From Iris pallida (Eukaryota; Streptophyta; Magnoliopsida; Asparagales; Iridaceae), in contig JANAVB010007000.1 of the NCBI GenBank assembly GCA_029216955.1, positions 1,828,200-1,892,199 on the forward strand: DNA of 64,000 bases, written 5' to 3'. Positions 1 to 13,871 of the stretch are shown here, one piece after another. The position numbers and the translations under genes were made by a program. Within the stretch, counting starts at the first letter, position 1, and each line of letters opens with the position of its first letter. The notes under the pieces were generated by a model, which was given only the letters and a program-made list of their open reading frames with translations, had not been told where the DNA came from and did not search any database.

Positions 1-196
1 ATGAGAACTTTGTATTTTCCTTTAAATATAAATCTTGTAAATATTGTAATAAATGAAGAAATGTGAATGAGCAGCAAATGTTGTATTTTTTGAGCATTTA
101 TTTCTTGCGGACTTGACAGCGTTCTACCGCCGACTCTGCGGCGTAGGCTGGCTTGGACACGTCTCGTATCCGAAAAAGCGGGTACCGGTCGTGACA
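1..196 (+). mobile_element. 3' end of a family-D-like LTR (partial)
   Basis: The segment matches the last 200 bp of the D LTR (17200-17392): an AT-rich stretch with 'aatgtgaatgagca', then the conserved block starting GTTCTACCGCCGAC (121-151), then a terminal CGTGACA ending at 196. The rest of the LTR lies left of the window. No primer-binding-like sequence follows, so this is probably a solo or broken LTR next to the LINE. Confidence 0.7.
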
Positions 197-266
197 GCAA
201 GGGAAGGAGCCTAAAGCTAACAAGCATAACAAACTGATCAAGGAAGATCAGCCGAAGCACCTGCTG

Positions 267-942
267 TTGCAGCAGAATTCACACATCAGATTCAGTGATG
301 GCGAAGAATCGCCTGACAAGGCCCTCATCCCTGGCCCTAGCCCTACACATAATCAAAGTCCACCCCGCTCCCCCAACCCCTCCGTCTCCCTGTCTAACCA
401 GTTCATGGCCCTGGTCCAGGTCCAGGACGTCAACGACCGGGCCATTAAAATCTTCGAAGAGGCAGTCGAACCTAATCAGCCAAGCACGGAGAAGGGCCTA
501 ACTAAGCGTCGATGTGGCATATCTCACAGTCATGGCAGCATCCCCGAACGAACCATCATCCGAGAATTACCAGTCAGGGGAGGCCATCATAGCAGAAGCC
601 CTAGCAATCCTAGGGCCGGAACAGGTCCTCAGAGGACAGCAGGTCATGGCCGTCGGATTTCCCTTTCTCTCAACCGGGGACCCAGTGGGAAACGAAGCAG
701 AACCAGCAGACACCATCACTATCCCACCAGCGGAGGCAAGCACGGACTCAGCAGGATAAATGATAGATATCCTCCAGACCCAGCGGTAGATAATTATCGT
801 GGAATCCATTGTAGCCACCAACACGGTCATAAGGGCCCCTACCTGTAGCAAAACACAGGATATAAAGAGGCGCCTGAGACGTTGAGCATACGTACTAGAT
901 TCGCAACCAAACGGATCATAAACCCCTCCACCAACAACATCA
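267..942 (+). other. LINE 5' region / possible ORF1 remnant
   Basis: The stretch upstream of the endonuclease start is open in pieces (267-848, 295-501, 514-759), rich in Pro and Ser, and shows no CCHC knuckle or RRM-like motif that I recognise. By position it should correspond to the LINE 5' UTR or ORF1, but the fragments overlap in different frames and none is convincing as a real protein. It may be a truncated ORF1. Confidence 0.3.
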
Positions 943-3900
943 ATGCTTAACATTCTATCTTGGAATGTTCGTGGCCTAGCTAACACTCCCACCAAGAGAC
1001 GTTTAACCAGTCTCAGGAAACTCCACAACATCGACATTTTGATTGTCATTGAACCAAAGACTTCCCCCAAGCATATCAAATCCATTCAATTATAGCTCGG
1101 ATTTGCATCCGCTGTGGCTAACAACCATAACATTTGGATCCTCTGCTCGAAGGATGTTAAGATCGGCGTTATCCAAGACTCCAGGCAAGCCCTCTCTTGC
1201 TGGATAGAACACCCCTTTCTTCCTAAGCGTGCCATCATATCTGCGATTCACGGCAGTTATGACGTGCCAGAGCGCAAACTGCTCTGGAATGACCTCCTCG
1301 ATTTTCACAACAACCACATCCACCTCCCCTGGCTCTGCATCGGGAATTTCAACGTCATTACCCGCAAAGAGGAGAAATCCGGCGACAGACTGCCTCCCCA
1401 CATGGCCATGCAAGACTTCAACAACTTCATTCTCGACGCCAACCTGACCTCGCTCCAATTTACCGGCAACGAGTTCATCTGGTGTAACATGCAGGAAGAA
1501 GAATGACGGCAATACTCCCGCATCGATAGGGCTCTCACGAACAACCTTTGGCATGGTATGGGGATCACTTCTGATCTCTCTCATCTGAACGCTACTGAAT
1601 CCGACCACACGCCTCTTCTTGTTGAGATGAGGAGCAACTCCAATCATATCAAAAAGAACTTCCGGTTCCTTGAATTCTGGTGTGCTCACCCGCAATTCAG
1701 ACATGTGGTGGAAGAAGCCTGGAACCAAGCTGATTCCCCCGACCCGCTCATCAGGGTGGCAGACAAGCTGAAAGCCACTAGAAATGCTCTTACGACTTGG
1801 AGTAAACAGGCGTACGGAGACATTTTCCAGCAAGTGTACATCGCGGAAGATGATGTCACTCGCACAGAGACCTTGTTCCTCCGTGACAGATCGCCCCACG
1901 CCAGGACCGCTCTCAACCTCACCAAAGCCATTCTTAAATTTTGGCTGAAAGTCGAAACTGAGTTCTGGAAACAGAAAGCGAGGCTCAAATGGGATAGTGA
2001 AGGAGACAAAAACTCGACCTACTTTCATGCTTGCATCAACGGCCGCAAAAAGAAACTCACCCTTCATAAGATAAAGGATAAATCGGGTAACATCATCAGC
2101 AACCAACGAGGTGTCCAAGAGACGGCCGCCAGTTTCTATTCTCAGCTTTTCACAAAAGAGCGAATTCTGAAAGACAACTCGTTTCTTGCCGAAATCCCTA
2201 ACCTCATCAGCGATACTGATAACACCCAGTTGGATCTCCCTCCGTCCGAACAAGAAGTGAAAGACGCTGTCTGGGCACTGGATGCCCACAGTGGCCCGGG
2301 ACCTGATGGCTTCTCTGGTATCTTCTTCAGAGAGTGCTGGAACATTATCAGAAAGGACATCCAAGAAGCGGCTAAGGCCTTCTTTCAAGGAGCGACCTAC
2401 CCTAAAGCCATATCCTCAGCCAACCTTATTCTCATCCTGAAAAAGGATAACCCCGAAACCTTCCGTGACTTCTGCCCCATTAGTCTGTGCACCTTCACCA
2501 ATAAAATCATCTCTAAGATCATTGCTTCTCGCATGTCAGACTTGCTCCCCAAGATCATATCCGAGGAACAAAGCGGCTTCGTCAGAGGCAGAAACATCCA
2601 GGATAATATCATGGTTGCCCAAGAGTTAATCACTTGCATGAAACTTTCTTCCAGAGGTGGCAACATTGCGATCAAACTTGACATGGAAAAAACCTATGAC
2701 AGAGTAGACCGGTAATTCGTGATTGGGTCCTCAGGGGTTCGGCTTCTCGGAAACTTGGATCAATATCAATTGGAGATCGATCAGTAACTCCTGGTTCTCC
2801 ACGGTCATCAACGGCCAAGCCAAAGAATTCTTCAAATCTAGTCGCAAAATCAGGCAAGGAGACCCGCTATCATCCACCATATTCATCATCACGACGGATG
2901 CATTGAGTAGAAACCTGAACAAGATGACTAGTATGCTGAATTTCCAGTACTTTCATACTACCAGTGGCTGTCCGATTATCATGCACCTCGCCTATACGGA
3001 TGACATCCTCATCTTCACCTCCGGGGATGTGGGATCGGTGGAAGTGGTCCCCAACACACTTCGAAGATACGCTTCTTGCTCCGGCCAGAAGGTCAACCCC
3101 AGAAAGAGTATCATCTATGCCCACCACAAATTAAAAGCGAGAGCACGACCAGTCTCTCCAATATCACCTCTTTCTCTATCAGTCACCCCCCTTTCAATAC
3201 CTCGGATGCCCCCTTGTGTACGGTAAATCTAACGCCGGCATCTTTGAAGACCTCATCAACAAAATCAGAAAGAAATTGGAAGGGTGGCACAATCCACCCT
3301 CTCTTCGGGTGGGAAGATGATCCTCATTAATCATGTGCTCACATCCATCCCCATTTACACCCTCGTGGCATGCTCTATCCCCAAGAACGTGTTGACATCG
3401 ATTGAGAACATCTTTAGCAACTTCTTCTGGGGACACAGCGGTGGCCACGTCAAGCATAGTTGGGCCAGCTGGGATACCATGGCTAAACCTACTGATGAGG
3501 GGGGATTGGGGTTCTCGAAACTTTTCCACATCGCTGACGCCTTCTCGATGAAGCTGTGGTGGAAGATTCGTACGAGTAGCAATTTGTGGACGAGATTCAT
3601 GAAGGCTAGATACTTTAAGTACACTCATCCGTCACAGGCAACCGCTAACTGCAGATCTTTCGCGGCAAGGCGGCGCATCATCAACGGTCGTACTACGGCC
3701 GAACCGGTTATTCGTCTGTGCCTGGGCAACGGAGAGTCCAATACCTTTCAAGAACGTTGGGCGGGAAACACCATACTTCACCGCCTTCCGGAGGCCCCGG
3801 TGCACAGCAGGATTAAGGACCTATGGGATGCGAGGAGGGACGATTGGGATTGGGACAAGATCCGAGATTGGGCTGGCGAGGAAGCGGTAGACTGCATCCA

Positions 3901-4492
3901 ATGTCACGAGCTGAAGTTAAGTTCAGAGGTTAACAAGCTCTGTTGGTCGACATGTCAGGGAGGCGAATTTTCTGTTCGCTCAGCCAGACAGGTTGCCCGC
4001 AGTCCGGGACCGCCTTCTCCGATCAGTGCCGCTTTCTGGAAGACATGCATTCCCAAGAAATGGTCCATCCTGACCTGAAGAGTCATCAGGAACAAGAACT
4101 CGACCGACGACGTCTTGTACTCCATTGGATTCAGTTTAGCCTCCGCCTGTAACTGCTGTACAGCTCGTCAATCGGAAACCGTTGACCACATATTCAGCCA
4201 GGGCGATCTCCCCGCTCAGGTCTGGAACGCGCTATCTCTGCGTTGCAATCAGAACCAGGTGGACGGAAGCCTCAACGATCTTTTAGTTGGATGGGCGCTT
4301 GCCTTCTATGGCTACCAGATCGTTGCGGCTGCTGTCATGTGGATTTTATGGAAGAATCGTAATAAGGCCAGGTATGAGGGCAACCAATTCACCGGGAATA
4401 GGCTGATTCGGGAAGTGCTCAGGCAGTGTTGGAAGATTCGTAGCATTTGTTCGTATAAACAGACTGGTCTTTTGGAGGATCTCCTCGTTTAG
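943..4492 (+). pseudogene. LINE ORF2: AP-type endonuclease, reverse transcriptase, zf-RVT region
   Basis: The ORF2 of the LINE nicks target DNA and reverse-transcribes the element RNA at the nick. ATG at 943 starts the typical 'ILSWNVRGL' endonuclease N-terminus; a later 'WLCIGNFN' matches the conserved endonuclease block. The RT part has 'GPDGFSGIFF', 'FRDFCPISLC', 'EEQSGFVRGRNIQDN' and the catalytic-box equivalent 'AYTDDILIF' near 2990, where most plant LINEs have F-A-D-D; the YTDD aspartates are kept. A C-terminal segment (about 3284-4492) has 'FFWGHSGG' and a Cys/His cluster 'CNCCTARQSETVDHIF' of the zf-RVT type. In-frame stops lie near 1093 and 1504, and frameshifts near 2715, 3220 and 4078. 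The antisense 432-codon frame over this region is a shadow. Confidence 0.85.
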
Positions 4493-4614
4493 GCCCCGGT
4501 TTCATTTTTCCTTTTATTGGTATACTTGTATAGGCGTTGGCTTTTGCTACCTTTAGTATACTTGTACAGGCTTCGGTATTTTGAGCCTTACTGAATAAAT
4601 TGAGGTATTTTGGA

Positions 4615-4615
4615 T

Positions 4616-4661
<46 letters not shown>

Positions 4662-4680
4662 TGTGTGTGTGTGTGTGTGT
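4615..4680. repeat. (TA)n/(TG)n microsatellite
   Basis: Simple repeat of TA followed by TG dinucleotides directly at the LINE 3' end. It may have grown from the LINE tail, or be the AT-rich block of the adjoining D-like LTR. Confidence 0.9.
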
Positions 4681-6945
<2,265 letters not shown>

Positions 6946-7264
6946 TTATCGGATCGTACTACCTCCTGCCTTGGCTGATGTGCACGATATTTTCCATGTT
7001 TTACAACTTCAAAAATACGTGCACGATCCAAGGCACGTAGTTAGCTTTGATGAGTTGGAGCTACATACTGACATGTCTTACTCGGAGGAGCCTATTCAAA
7101 TTTTGGACCATAAGGAGAATGTATTACGAAATCGGTCGATGTCTTTGGTCCGTGTGCTTTGGTGTAACCATTCAGTTGAAGAGTCGACGTAGGAAATGGA
7201 GGCGGAGATGAAGGAGAAGTACCTTCATTGCTTGCCTAATTTAAGGTCGGACCCTTGTTCTTAA
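6946..7264 (+). pseudogene. Ty3 chromovirus integrase C-terminus and chromodomain fragment (element F)
   Basis: The reading frame holds 'ALADVHDIFHVLQLQKYV', the conserved stretch before the chromodomain in Tekay/Del-type integrases, then 'SYSEEPIQILDHKENVLRNR' and 'LVRVLWCNHSVEEST', which is the chromodomain core. It aligns with 53270-53530 of element C but is clearly a different family. Its 5' end is cut by the D-like LTR at 6945, and a TAG near 7190 replaces the usual Trp codon of the chromodomain. It is a remnant of a longer gag-pol. Confidence 0.85.
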
Positions 7265-8308
7265 GTTTCGGGACAAAATTTTTTCTTAGTGGTATATTAT
7301 GTAGTGTTCTGCTTTCGATAGGCAACGAACTTCGTAATATGCTTGCACCGAGTCAGATCGGTCAGAAACTTAGATGGCTATCTAACTCGATCGCTGAGCT
7401 TGGTAAACGATAACACCTTGCAGCATCGATCAAATTGATTTGGACGAATGTTACAAGAATCGATCCAACTAATGGAACGAATTATGTTGGAATAAGTCTT
7501 AGACGCAGCGGGCTGCGTCTCGGCGAGTGAGCTCTATATAAGGGTCCCTTCGACAGGACCAGGCTGTTGTATGGTTTTCTTGGAGCTTTTGTCGTTTGGT
7601 TTTGATGAAAGTGCTTTTGCGTCATTTTCTGAATGCAATATACCAATTTTGAAGCGAAGGAATAAAGAAAAAAATCTAACTAAGTGTTGGTGCTATTGCA
7701 GGAGCTCGCATAACTAAGGCTTGAACATTGCGAAGGGCTTCGACGGTCGGCACGATCAAAGTACTTGGTGGGTGATTCGGCCCCTTCTTTTCTACTCTGT
7801 CCCGCAAACGAAATTCTTTTGCCTCGAACTTATTCAAATCGACGATGCCAAGTTAAATGCATGCCAATCCACTAAGTTCAAGAACTCGAGAAAAACGTAT
7901 CGATTTAGAGTAATCTACTCTGAAAATATAAGATTCGCACCAAAACGAGAAAGTTTAAGGTTCTAGTAAAAAGATAGACTATTTTACGTGCTGGAAAATA
8001 ATATGAAACGTCGATCGTGGCTTATGATGTCTCAAATAATTTGGTGCCTACGGGACGCTAAATCGGAAGTACGGCTTTGGGGAAAATGAATCGTTACATG
8101 AGTTGGAAGAAATGATAATGTCGTTCAATATTGTCTGCGCTATACAAATCTGTTTGCACATATTAAACTGTTCACGTATTGGAATTGTCTTGGACAGCTT
8201 GTGCACAAGTTTAATTTTCCTCGAATCAGTATCTTGGGCATCGATATCGAATCGACCTAGGGAGAATGAATAATCGTTCTTCGGCACTGATACATTACGG
8301 GACCGTCA
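7265..8308 (+). mobile_element. 3' UTR and 3' LTR of chromovirus remnant F
   Basis: After the chromodomain comes the chromovirus tail 'CGGGACAAAATTTTTTC' (7270-7286), equivalent to the tails of B, C and D just before their 3' LTRs. The LTR then probably starts TGTAGTGTTCTG at 7300. It has a TATA box (TATATAAG, 7535-7542). The right end is uncertain; CCGTCA at 8308 is one candidate. No ORF in it resembles a known protein. Confidence 0.5.
7501..7520. promoter_or_regulatory. Perfect palindrome just upstream of the F LTR TATA box
   Basis: Arms AGACGCAGC and GCTGCGTCT are exact reverse complements around a GG centre, ending 14 bp before TATATAAG (7535-7542). The position suggests a dimeric transcription-factor site in the U3 promoter; that function is inferred. 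Confidence 0.5.
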
Positions 8309-8354
8309 GTCCGGCTTGCAATCTAGACTGAACGGGCCAAAATTGAAGAACAGA

Positions 8355-9281
8355 TGGAAACTCTAGAGGGAGGTGAATAGAGTTTATAGCGATAATAGCT
8401 AATTAAAAATTAAACTCTTTCACAAGTGAAAATAATCAGAATAAATGAGAAAATAAATAAGGAGCAAGAAAGCATACGCAAACACAGCCGATTTTAACCT
8501 GGTTTCCCTCGTGGAGGACTAGTCCAGGCCTGAGAACTCTAGCTCAGGATTAAATCCACTATTTGTGAAATAGTAGTTACACCCCGTACCTTTTCTTCAG
8601 AAGAGCACGTCAACTTTTTACAAAGGATCGCAGTGGCGATGCTTGGAATTTTCCAAGCGACTTCTTGAACTCTTGCACAAACTCCTAACAGAGAGATGCT
8701 GAGCACTTGAGGCTTAGGGAGCTTGTGGCTAGTAGATGAATAAGGGTATGGCTTATATTGAGCTTTAGAGAGAAGAGAAGAGAAGATTGGATGAATGAAA
8801 AAGAGAGAATTCATGGCCTATTTATAGGATACTAGTAGGCAGAATTCGGCCAGAATTCTGGTAGGAATTTTCAAATATTTGGCCGTTGGACAACTAGCAA
8901 CCAGCTAACCCTAAAAATTAGGGTGCTGATTTTTAGGGGACAGAGTTCGGCCCGAACTCTGTGTGGAGGCAGAGTTCGGCCTGAACTCTGTCTCCAGAGT
9001 ACAAAATAGGTCTTATGGTCCAATGGGCTTATTTGGATGTGTGGAGCTTATGGATTTTTGGTAGGTTATAGGTTAAGTCTCAAGAGCTCAGCACAACTCA
9101 GCTTACATCAGTCTAGACTCAATAAATTTATAAAATACAGACTCAAAAATGACTTGTATTGCAAAACTGAGCTGTCGTCTGACTTGAGCTGGATATAGTC
9201 GTCGTGTGTCGTATTGAATTATTACAAGTATTATTTAGTCAATGTTATCAATATTTGGTTGACTGTGACTTTGTGTCAACA
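8355..9281 (-). mobile_element. 3' LTR of Sirevirus-like Copia element E
   Basis: On the minus strand the LTR starts TGTTGACACAAAG at 9281, directly after a polypurine tract (GGGGGAGAT), and ends ...CTCTAGAGTTTCCA at 8355, giving about 927 bp. A minus-strand TATA box (CCTATAAATAGG) lies at 8817-8828. Near-perfect palindromes of the CAGAGTTCGG/CCGAACTCTG type lie upstream of it. The outer end (8355) is inferred from the TG..CA rule, because the partner LTR is outside the window. ORFs inside it are not credible. Confidence 0.7.
8840..8990. promoter_or_regulatory. Cluster of three palindromes in the Sirevirus-like LTR promoter
   Basis: Three 21-bp near-palindromes lie at 8840-8860 (CAGAATTCGG.. 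type), 8941-8961 (CAGAGTTCGG/CCGAACTCTG around one base) and 8970-8990. All are upstream of the minus-strand TATA box. Related copies lie at about 11386-11437 in the element body. Repeated palindromes in LTRs have been described for Sireviruses. Confidence 0.7.
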
Positions 9282-9774
9282 ATCTCCCCCATATTGATAA
9301 TTGAAAAAATAATAATTGTATATTCAATATTCAGACCTTGACACATTTAAAGACAAAAAGCATAGCTCCCCCATAATCAGTGCCGAGCTTAAAAATAGCT
9401 CCCCCGTAAACAATGCTTCGAATCTTGTTGGCCTGATAAGAACATTCTTCCAAAAGCACATATATACAAAAAGAATATAGAATATACATATCTCCCCCTT
9501 TTGGCATTTAGCAATTTAAGATAAACAATTAATAACTGGCAAACACACCAAAAGATAAGAGAAGAAACTGCATATAAACTAATATAACGACCAAATGTCT
9601 CAAGAGTCATAATAGAAGAAATGACATATAAATTGATAGAACTACCAAAGTCTCAAGAGTCACAACTCATAATAAGTCTAATACAAACCAAGTACATAAA
9701 AGCAACTAAAAACAAAATGCATAAACCATAACCTATGATCCTCAGTAGCAGCAGCAAGTAGCAGTCCAAATCCA
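9282..9774 (-). other. Element E 3' non-coding region with multiple polypurine tracts
   Basis: The minus strand carries a polypurine tract directly at the LTR (9282-9296) and further GGGGGAG copies at 9365-9373, 9399-9405 and 9492-9498. Several polypurine tracts in the 3' region are a published hallmark of Sireviruses. No gene is seen here. Confidence 0.75.
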
Positions 9775-11067
9775 TCATCGAGCTCGTGAAGGCCCAACGT
9801 CGTCGGATGGATCAGTAAAGGAACGACGAGGGTCCACGAAGGCTGTATCCGGATCCATGTAGCGAAGAATCCAAGGGTCATCGATACGAAATACCTCGCG
9901 ACCAGGGTCTCGCTCCATAGGAATGGGCATGGAAGGATGGCGAGACATGGAATACAGAATATCGTGCAGCGAGTTGCTGATGGCACTCATCTGCAAGGTG
10001 GTCCGGTAATCCAGCTGAGTCCAATGATCGTCCTCTAAGGTGAAGCGATCTCGGAGCATAGTCTGAAGAGACTCGAGAGTGGCAGGAGGAGGAGGAGGAT
10101 CCTGTCCAAGAGGAGGGGCATCTAGCTCATCATCAGAGTACTCAGACACGACTGGTGAGCCAACGGCCGCCTGAAGCCTCCTTGTCTTAGAGAGGAAGGC
10201 AGGGGCAGGTAAGAATGGACACTCATCAAGGGGTACATGAAACGCACGAAAGATCATAGGAAGCTATAATGCATAAACCAAAGATCTTGGTTTCTTCCTA
10301 CAGTTAATCATCCAATCCATCATGGTACGTAGAAGATTAAAGGGAACATGAAAGTAGAGATGATATAATGCCGAGATTTCAAAATAAGTGACTTTATCGG
10401 TAGATCCTGCTTTGGGTAGAATAGTGTTAAAGATAATCCGATGAAGTTCATAAAAATAGGGATTGAGATATTTGGCCAAAAGCTTACGATGACGTGTGTT
10501 AGGGCTACACAAGTCGTCCTTGAAGCTTTCAAGTGAAATCCCTTCGGGAAATTGAAACGATCGAGCTTCAACAAGCTTTTCCCATGAGTTTGGCTCTTGG
10601 AGTTCAAGGTATTCGGCCAATTCGAAATCGTCAAAAGGGATATCAATTCCTGCAACCCGTGAATAAATATGCGTATCATCATGGGTTAGGTTGCAGTAAA
10701 ACATTTGAATAGCACTACGATAAATGACCGAATTTGTGGTGACAAGTTCATCAAGGCAAAGCTCATGAAAAAGTGCATCATATTGAGAGAAAATAGTAAA
10801 ATTGATAGGGTATCCTGCAAACACCGGACGTGTTCGAAAATTACTAAACCAATCATTTGATGCGTCGAGTGATACAAATATTCGATCGTCAAAAGTGTTT
10901 GGGTCATGTGGACGTGGAGGGTTGAACAACTGATGGATAGGTGGTTGTTGTTCAACGGCCGGTGCAACGGGTGGTACAACGGGCGGTTCAATGCGAGGAG
11001 GAGCATTCGACGAGGATGCTCCCTCGGTCCGAAGTCTCTTCCCGCGGTTGAACAAACGTGGAGCCAT
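9775..11067 (-). pseudogene. Extra ORF of the Sirevirus-like element (putative plant transposon protein-like)
   Basis: An ATG at 11067 opens a frame of 267 codons ending in TAG at 10264; the same frame continues through 10257-9775, so one in-frame nonsense codon splits a protein of about 430 residues. It starts with a basic, Pro-rich N-terminus ('MAPRLFNRGKRLRTE'), has a globular middle with 'MFYCNLTHDDTHIYSRVAG' and 'ISALYHLYFHVPFNLLRTMM', and ends in an acidic Pro-rich tail. The middle resembles the plant retrotransposon-associated family often labelled 'putative plant transposon protein' (PF20167-like); this is from memory. It lies between pol and the 3' LTR in sense orientation, where some Sireviruses carry an env-like or other extra ORF. 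I see no clear signal peptide or transmembrane segment, so I do not call it an envelope. Confidence 0.55.
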
Positions 11068-11844
11068 AACACAATAAAGATAATGAAGGAAATTGAGATA
11101 TAGAAAAGTATGGAATTATACCTCAAAGTAGTGATGAAAAATGAAGAATAATTGAAAAAGAAGCCTTCTCCTTGAGTTTTGGGAAGAGATGAGCTCTAGA
11201 AGGAAAAAATTAGGGTTAGGGTTTTGAGAAAAAGAGTTTGGAGAAGTGGAAAAGGTAGCAATGGAGGTAAGGAAGAAGGAGATCCCGAATATAAGTGAAG
11301 GGTTTCAATTGGTTGGAATCAATATGGGCCATTGGATCTGTGATTTGATCAACGGCTGAGGCTGTTCCCGAATCTGGAACAGCCAGACCGAATTCGGCCC
11401 GAACTCTGGTAAGGGCTGAGTTCGGCCCGAATTTCGGATTCTGGTTACAGAAAAGGAATCAGGCTGATATGAAGAAAAATTGGTTAAGTTAGAAAGACCA
11501 AAATGAACGTGAGTATAAATACAAGAAAAGATCCAAGTGATAAACAACGAATAACAGATAGTGAACTCGAAGCAGCAAGGTGAAGTTAAAAAATTAGTAT
11601 TTCAGCACGTGATAAATAAAAATGAACCGTGTAATAAACAAGGAATTATATCATAATTTAATATTTGAAGCTGTCATGGGCTAGCTGCAGGGGCCGGATC
11701 CCAGCTAGCGGTAGTCCTGAGGACTAGTGCACCGTGTCGCTTAGGCTTTTATGCCTTGTTGTCAGAAGGGCCCTTTCGGCTTGTACCTATAGCAAGTTCA
11801 TTATAAGAGAATTACGACATACTCGATATTTACGCAGGTTTATT
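11068..11844 (-). other. Non-coding spacer of element E between pol and the extra ORF
   Basis: No gene is seen. The stretch holds two more GAATTCGG/GAGTTCGG palindromic motifs (11386-11437) like those in the LTR, and could serve as promoter or leader for the downstream extra ORF. Confidence 0.5.
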
Positions 11845-13871
11845 TTAATTTATAACTGCTTCATCCAAAATTCCAAGTTCACGACAAAGAAAATTGAAGC
11901 ACTCTTCGGATAATGGTTTTGTAAAGAAATCTGCTAACTGATGATCCGTGTCAATAAATTCTAAGTTAATCGTGCCATTTTGCTGATGATCACGTAAAAA
12001 GTGATGACGTATTTCAATGTGCTTCGTACGTGAGTGACAAATGGGGTTCTTAGTGAGATTTATAGCACTAGTGTTGTCACAAAAGATTGGAATGTACATG
12101 AAAGATAAGTTGTAGTCTTCAAGGGTTTGTTTCATCCACAGAATCTGTGCACAACAACGCCCAGCTGCGATGTATTCAGCTTCTATTGTGGATAGTGCGA
12201 CAGAATTCTACTTCTTGCTAAACCAAGAGACTAAAGCCTTTCCTAATAAATGACACGTACCGCTCGTACTTTTACGGTCGACCTTGCATCCGGCGAAATC
12301 AGCATCAGAATAACTGATGAGGTCAAATGATGTTGACCTGGGATACCATAGTCCCACTGTAACTGTACCCTTAAGGTATCGAAAGATACGCCTAACAGCA
12401 GTCAAGTGTGATTCCTTAGGATTTACTTGATATCTAGCACACAGGCAAACGCTAAACATAATATCGGGACGACCAGCAGTAAGATAGAGTACACTGCCTA
12501 TCATACCTCGATACTTACGTTGATCTACGGGTTTGCCGCTTTCATCTGGTTCAATTTTAGTTGTAGTAGCCATTGGAGTGCAGATTGGTTTGACGTTGTC
12601 AAGGTCGAATTTCTTCAGCATGTCCTTTGTATACTTCGACTGACAGATGAAGGTTCCATTTGACATTTGTTTGACTTGCAGTCCAAGAAAGTAGTTGAGC
12701 TCCCCCATCATGCTCATCTCAAACTCGGTCTGCATACACTTGGCAAAATCTTGACAGAGGATTTTATCAGTAGAACCAAATATAATATCATCTGCATATA
12801 TTTGTACTAAAAAGAATAGTGTCTTTGAAAGATTTTATGAAAAGTGTGGTGTCAATTTTCCCTTTTGAAAAACCTTTCTCAAGCAAGAAATTGCTTAGCC
12901 GTTCATACCAAGCTCTAGGGGCTTGTTTGAGGCCATATAGCGCTTTCTTTAGCTTGAACACGTGGTCGAAAAATTTGTGATTTTTAAAACCAGGGGGTTG
13001 TTTTACATAAACTTTCTCCTTAATAAATCCATTCAAGAAAGCACTTTTAACATCCATTTGAAATAATTTGAAATTTTGAAAATTTGCAAATACACAAAGC
13101 ATTCGAATGGATTCTAATCTAGTAACAGGAGCATAGGTCTCATCATAGTCGATACCTTCCTCTTGGTTGTATCCTTGGGCTACTAGACGAGCTTTGTTAC
13201 GTTTTACTGAACCATCTTCATTCATTTTGTTTCTAAAAACCCATTTAGTACCAATAATCGAGTGATTAGCCGGCCTAGGAACGAGTTCCCATACTTGGCT
13301 CCTTTCGAATTGGTTGAGTTCTTCTTGCATAGCAGAAATCCAAAATTCATCATTGAAAGCTTCTAAAATGTTTTTCGGCTCAATTTGTGAAATAAAGGCA
13401 GTGCTAGCAATAGAGTCTCTTGATGATGATCTAGTAGTTACTCCACGTGAAACCTCACCGATTACCAAATTTTTTGGATGTGACGGCTTGAAAGAGAATT
13501 TCTTTGGCAAGCCCTCTAGAGAATTGGTTTCGGTAGTGGTGTTCATTGGAGTAGAAGTTGATGGCTCAACATCATCATCAAGAGTAGCTGCTGCACTCTT
13601 ATCTTCATCAAAAGTCACATTAGTAGACTCTTCCATAATTAATGAGCATTTGTTAAATACTCTATATCCCTTGCTCTTGGCAGCATAGCCAAGAAAAATA
13701 CCATCGTCAGCTTTGGCATCAAATTTGCCTAAGTTGTCTTTGGTGTTAAGGATAAAGCATCTACAACCAAAAACTTTAAAATAAAAAACATTTGGGGTTC
13801 TCCCAAACCAAAGCTAATAGGGTTTTTTCTTCGTAATAGGACGAATAAGCACCCTATTTAAAATGTGGCAT
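11845..13871 (-). pseudogene. Copia pol fragment: integrase end, RT and RNase H (Sirevirus-like)
   Basis: Minus-strand Copia polyprotein truncated at 13871 by insertion of D. The order is: integrase C-terminus with 'LWFGRTPNVFYFKVFGC' (about 13800); RT with 'WELVPRPANHSIIGTKWVF', 'ARLVAQGYNQEEGIDYDET' and 'FQMDVKSAFLNG'; the RT catalytic 'YADD' at 12787-12798; then RNase H with 'SYSDADFAGCKVDRKSTSG', 'ALSTIEAEYIAAG' and a C-terminal 'FFTKPL'. 'WMKQTLEDY' and 'RKSTSGTCHLLG' fit the SIRE/Maximus group. Lesions are a TAG near 13810, a frameshift near 12810 (YADD is in the second frame) and a TAG at about 12208. The integrase core, protease and gag would lie right of D, outside the window. Confidence 0.9.

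Larger units (their letters stand above)
197..4614 (+). mobile_element. L1-type LINE (non-LTR retrotransposon), decayed
   Basis: A plus-strand LINE with endonuclease, reverse transcriptase and a C-terminal Cys/His region in the order typical of plant L1 elements. The 5' limit is taken as the base after the LTR end at 196 and the 3' limit as the start of the TA/TG microsatellite at 4615; neither is backed by a target-site duplication. A tail of about 120 bp follows the last ORF (4493-4614) and ends in a 'gaataaa' polyadenylation-like stretch. Several stops and at least two frameshifts show it is inactive. Confidence 0.8.

Noticed and set aside
1090..2388. 432-codon minus-strand ORF over the LINE
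   Set aside because: It is antisense to clear endonuclease/RT motifs and resembles no protein; a shadow frame.
11068..11844. An envelope gene in element E
   Set aside because: No signal peptide, transmembrane segment or furin-like site is visible in the extra ORF or its surroundings.
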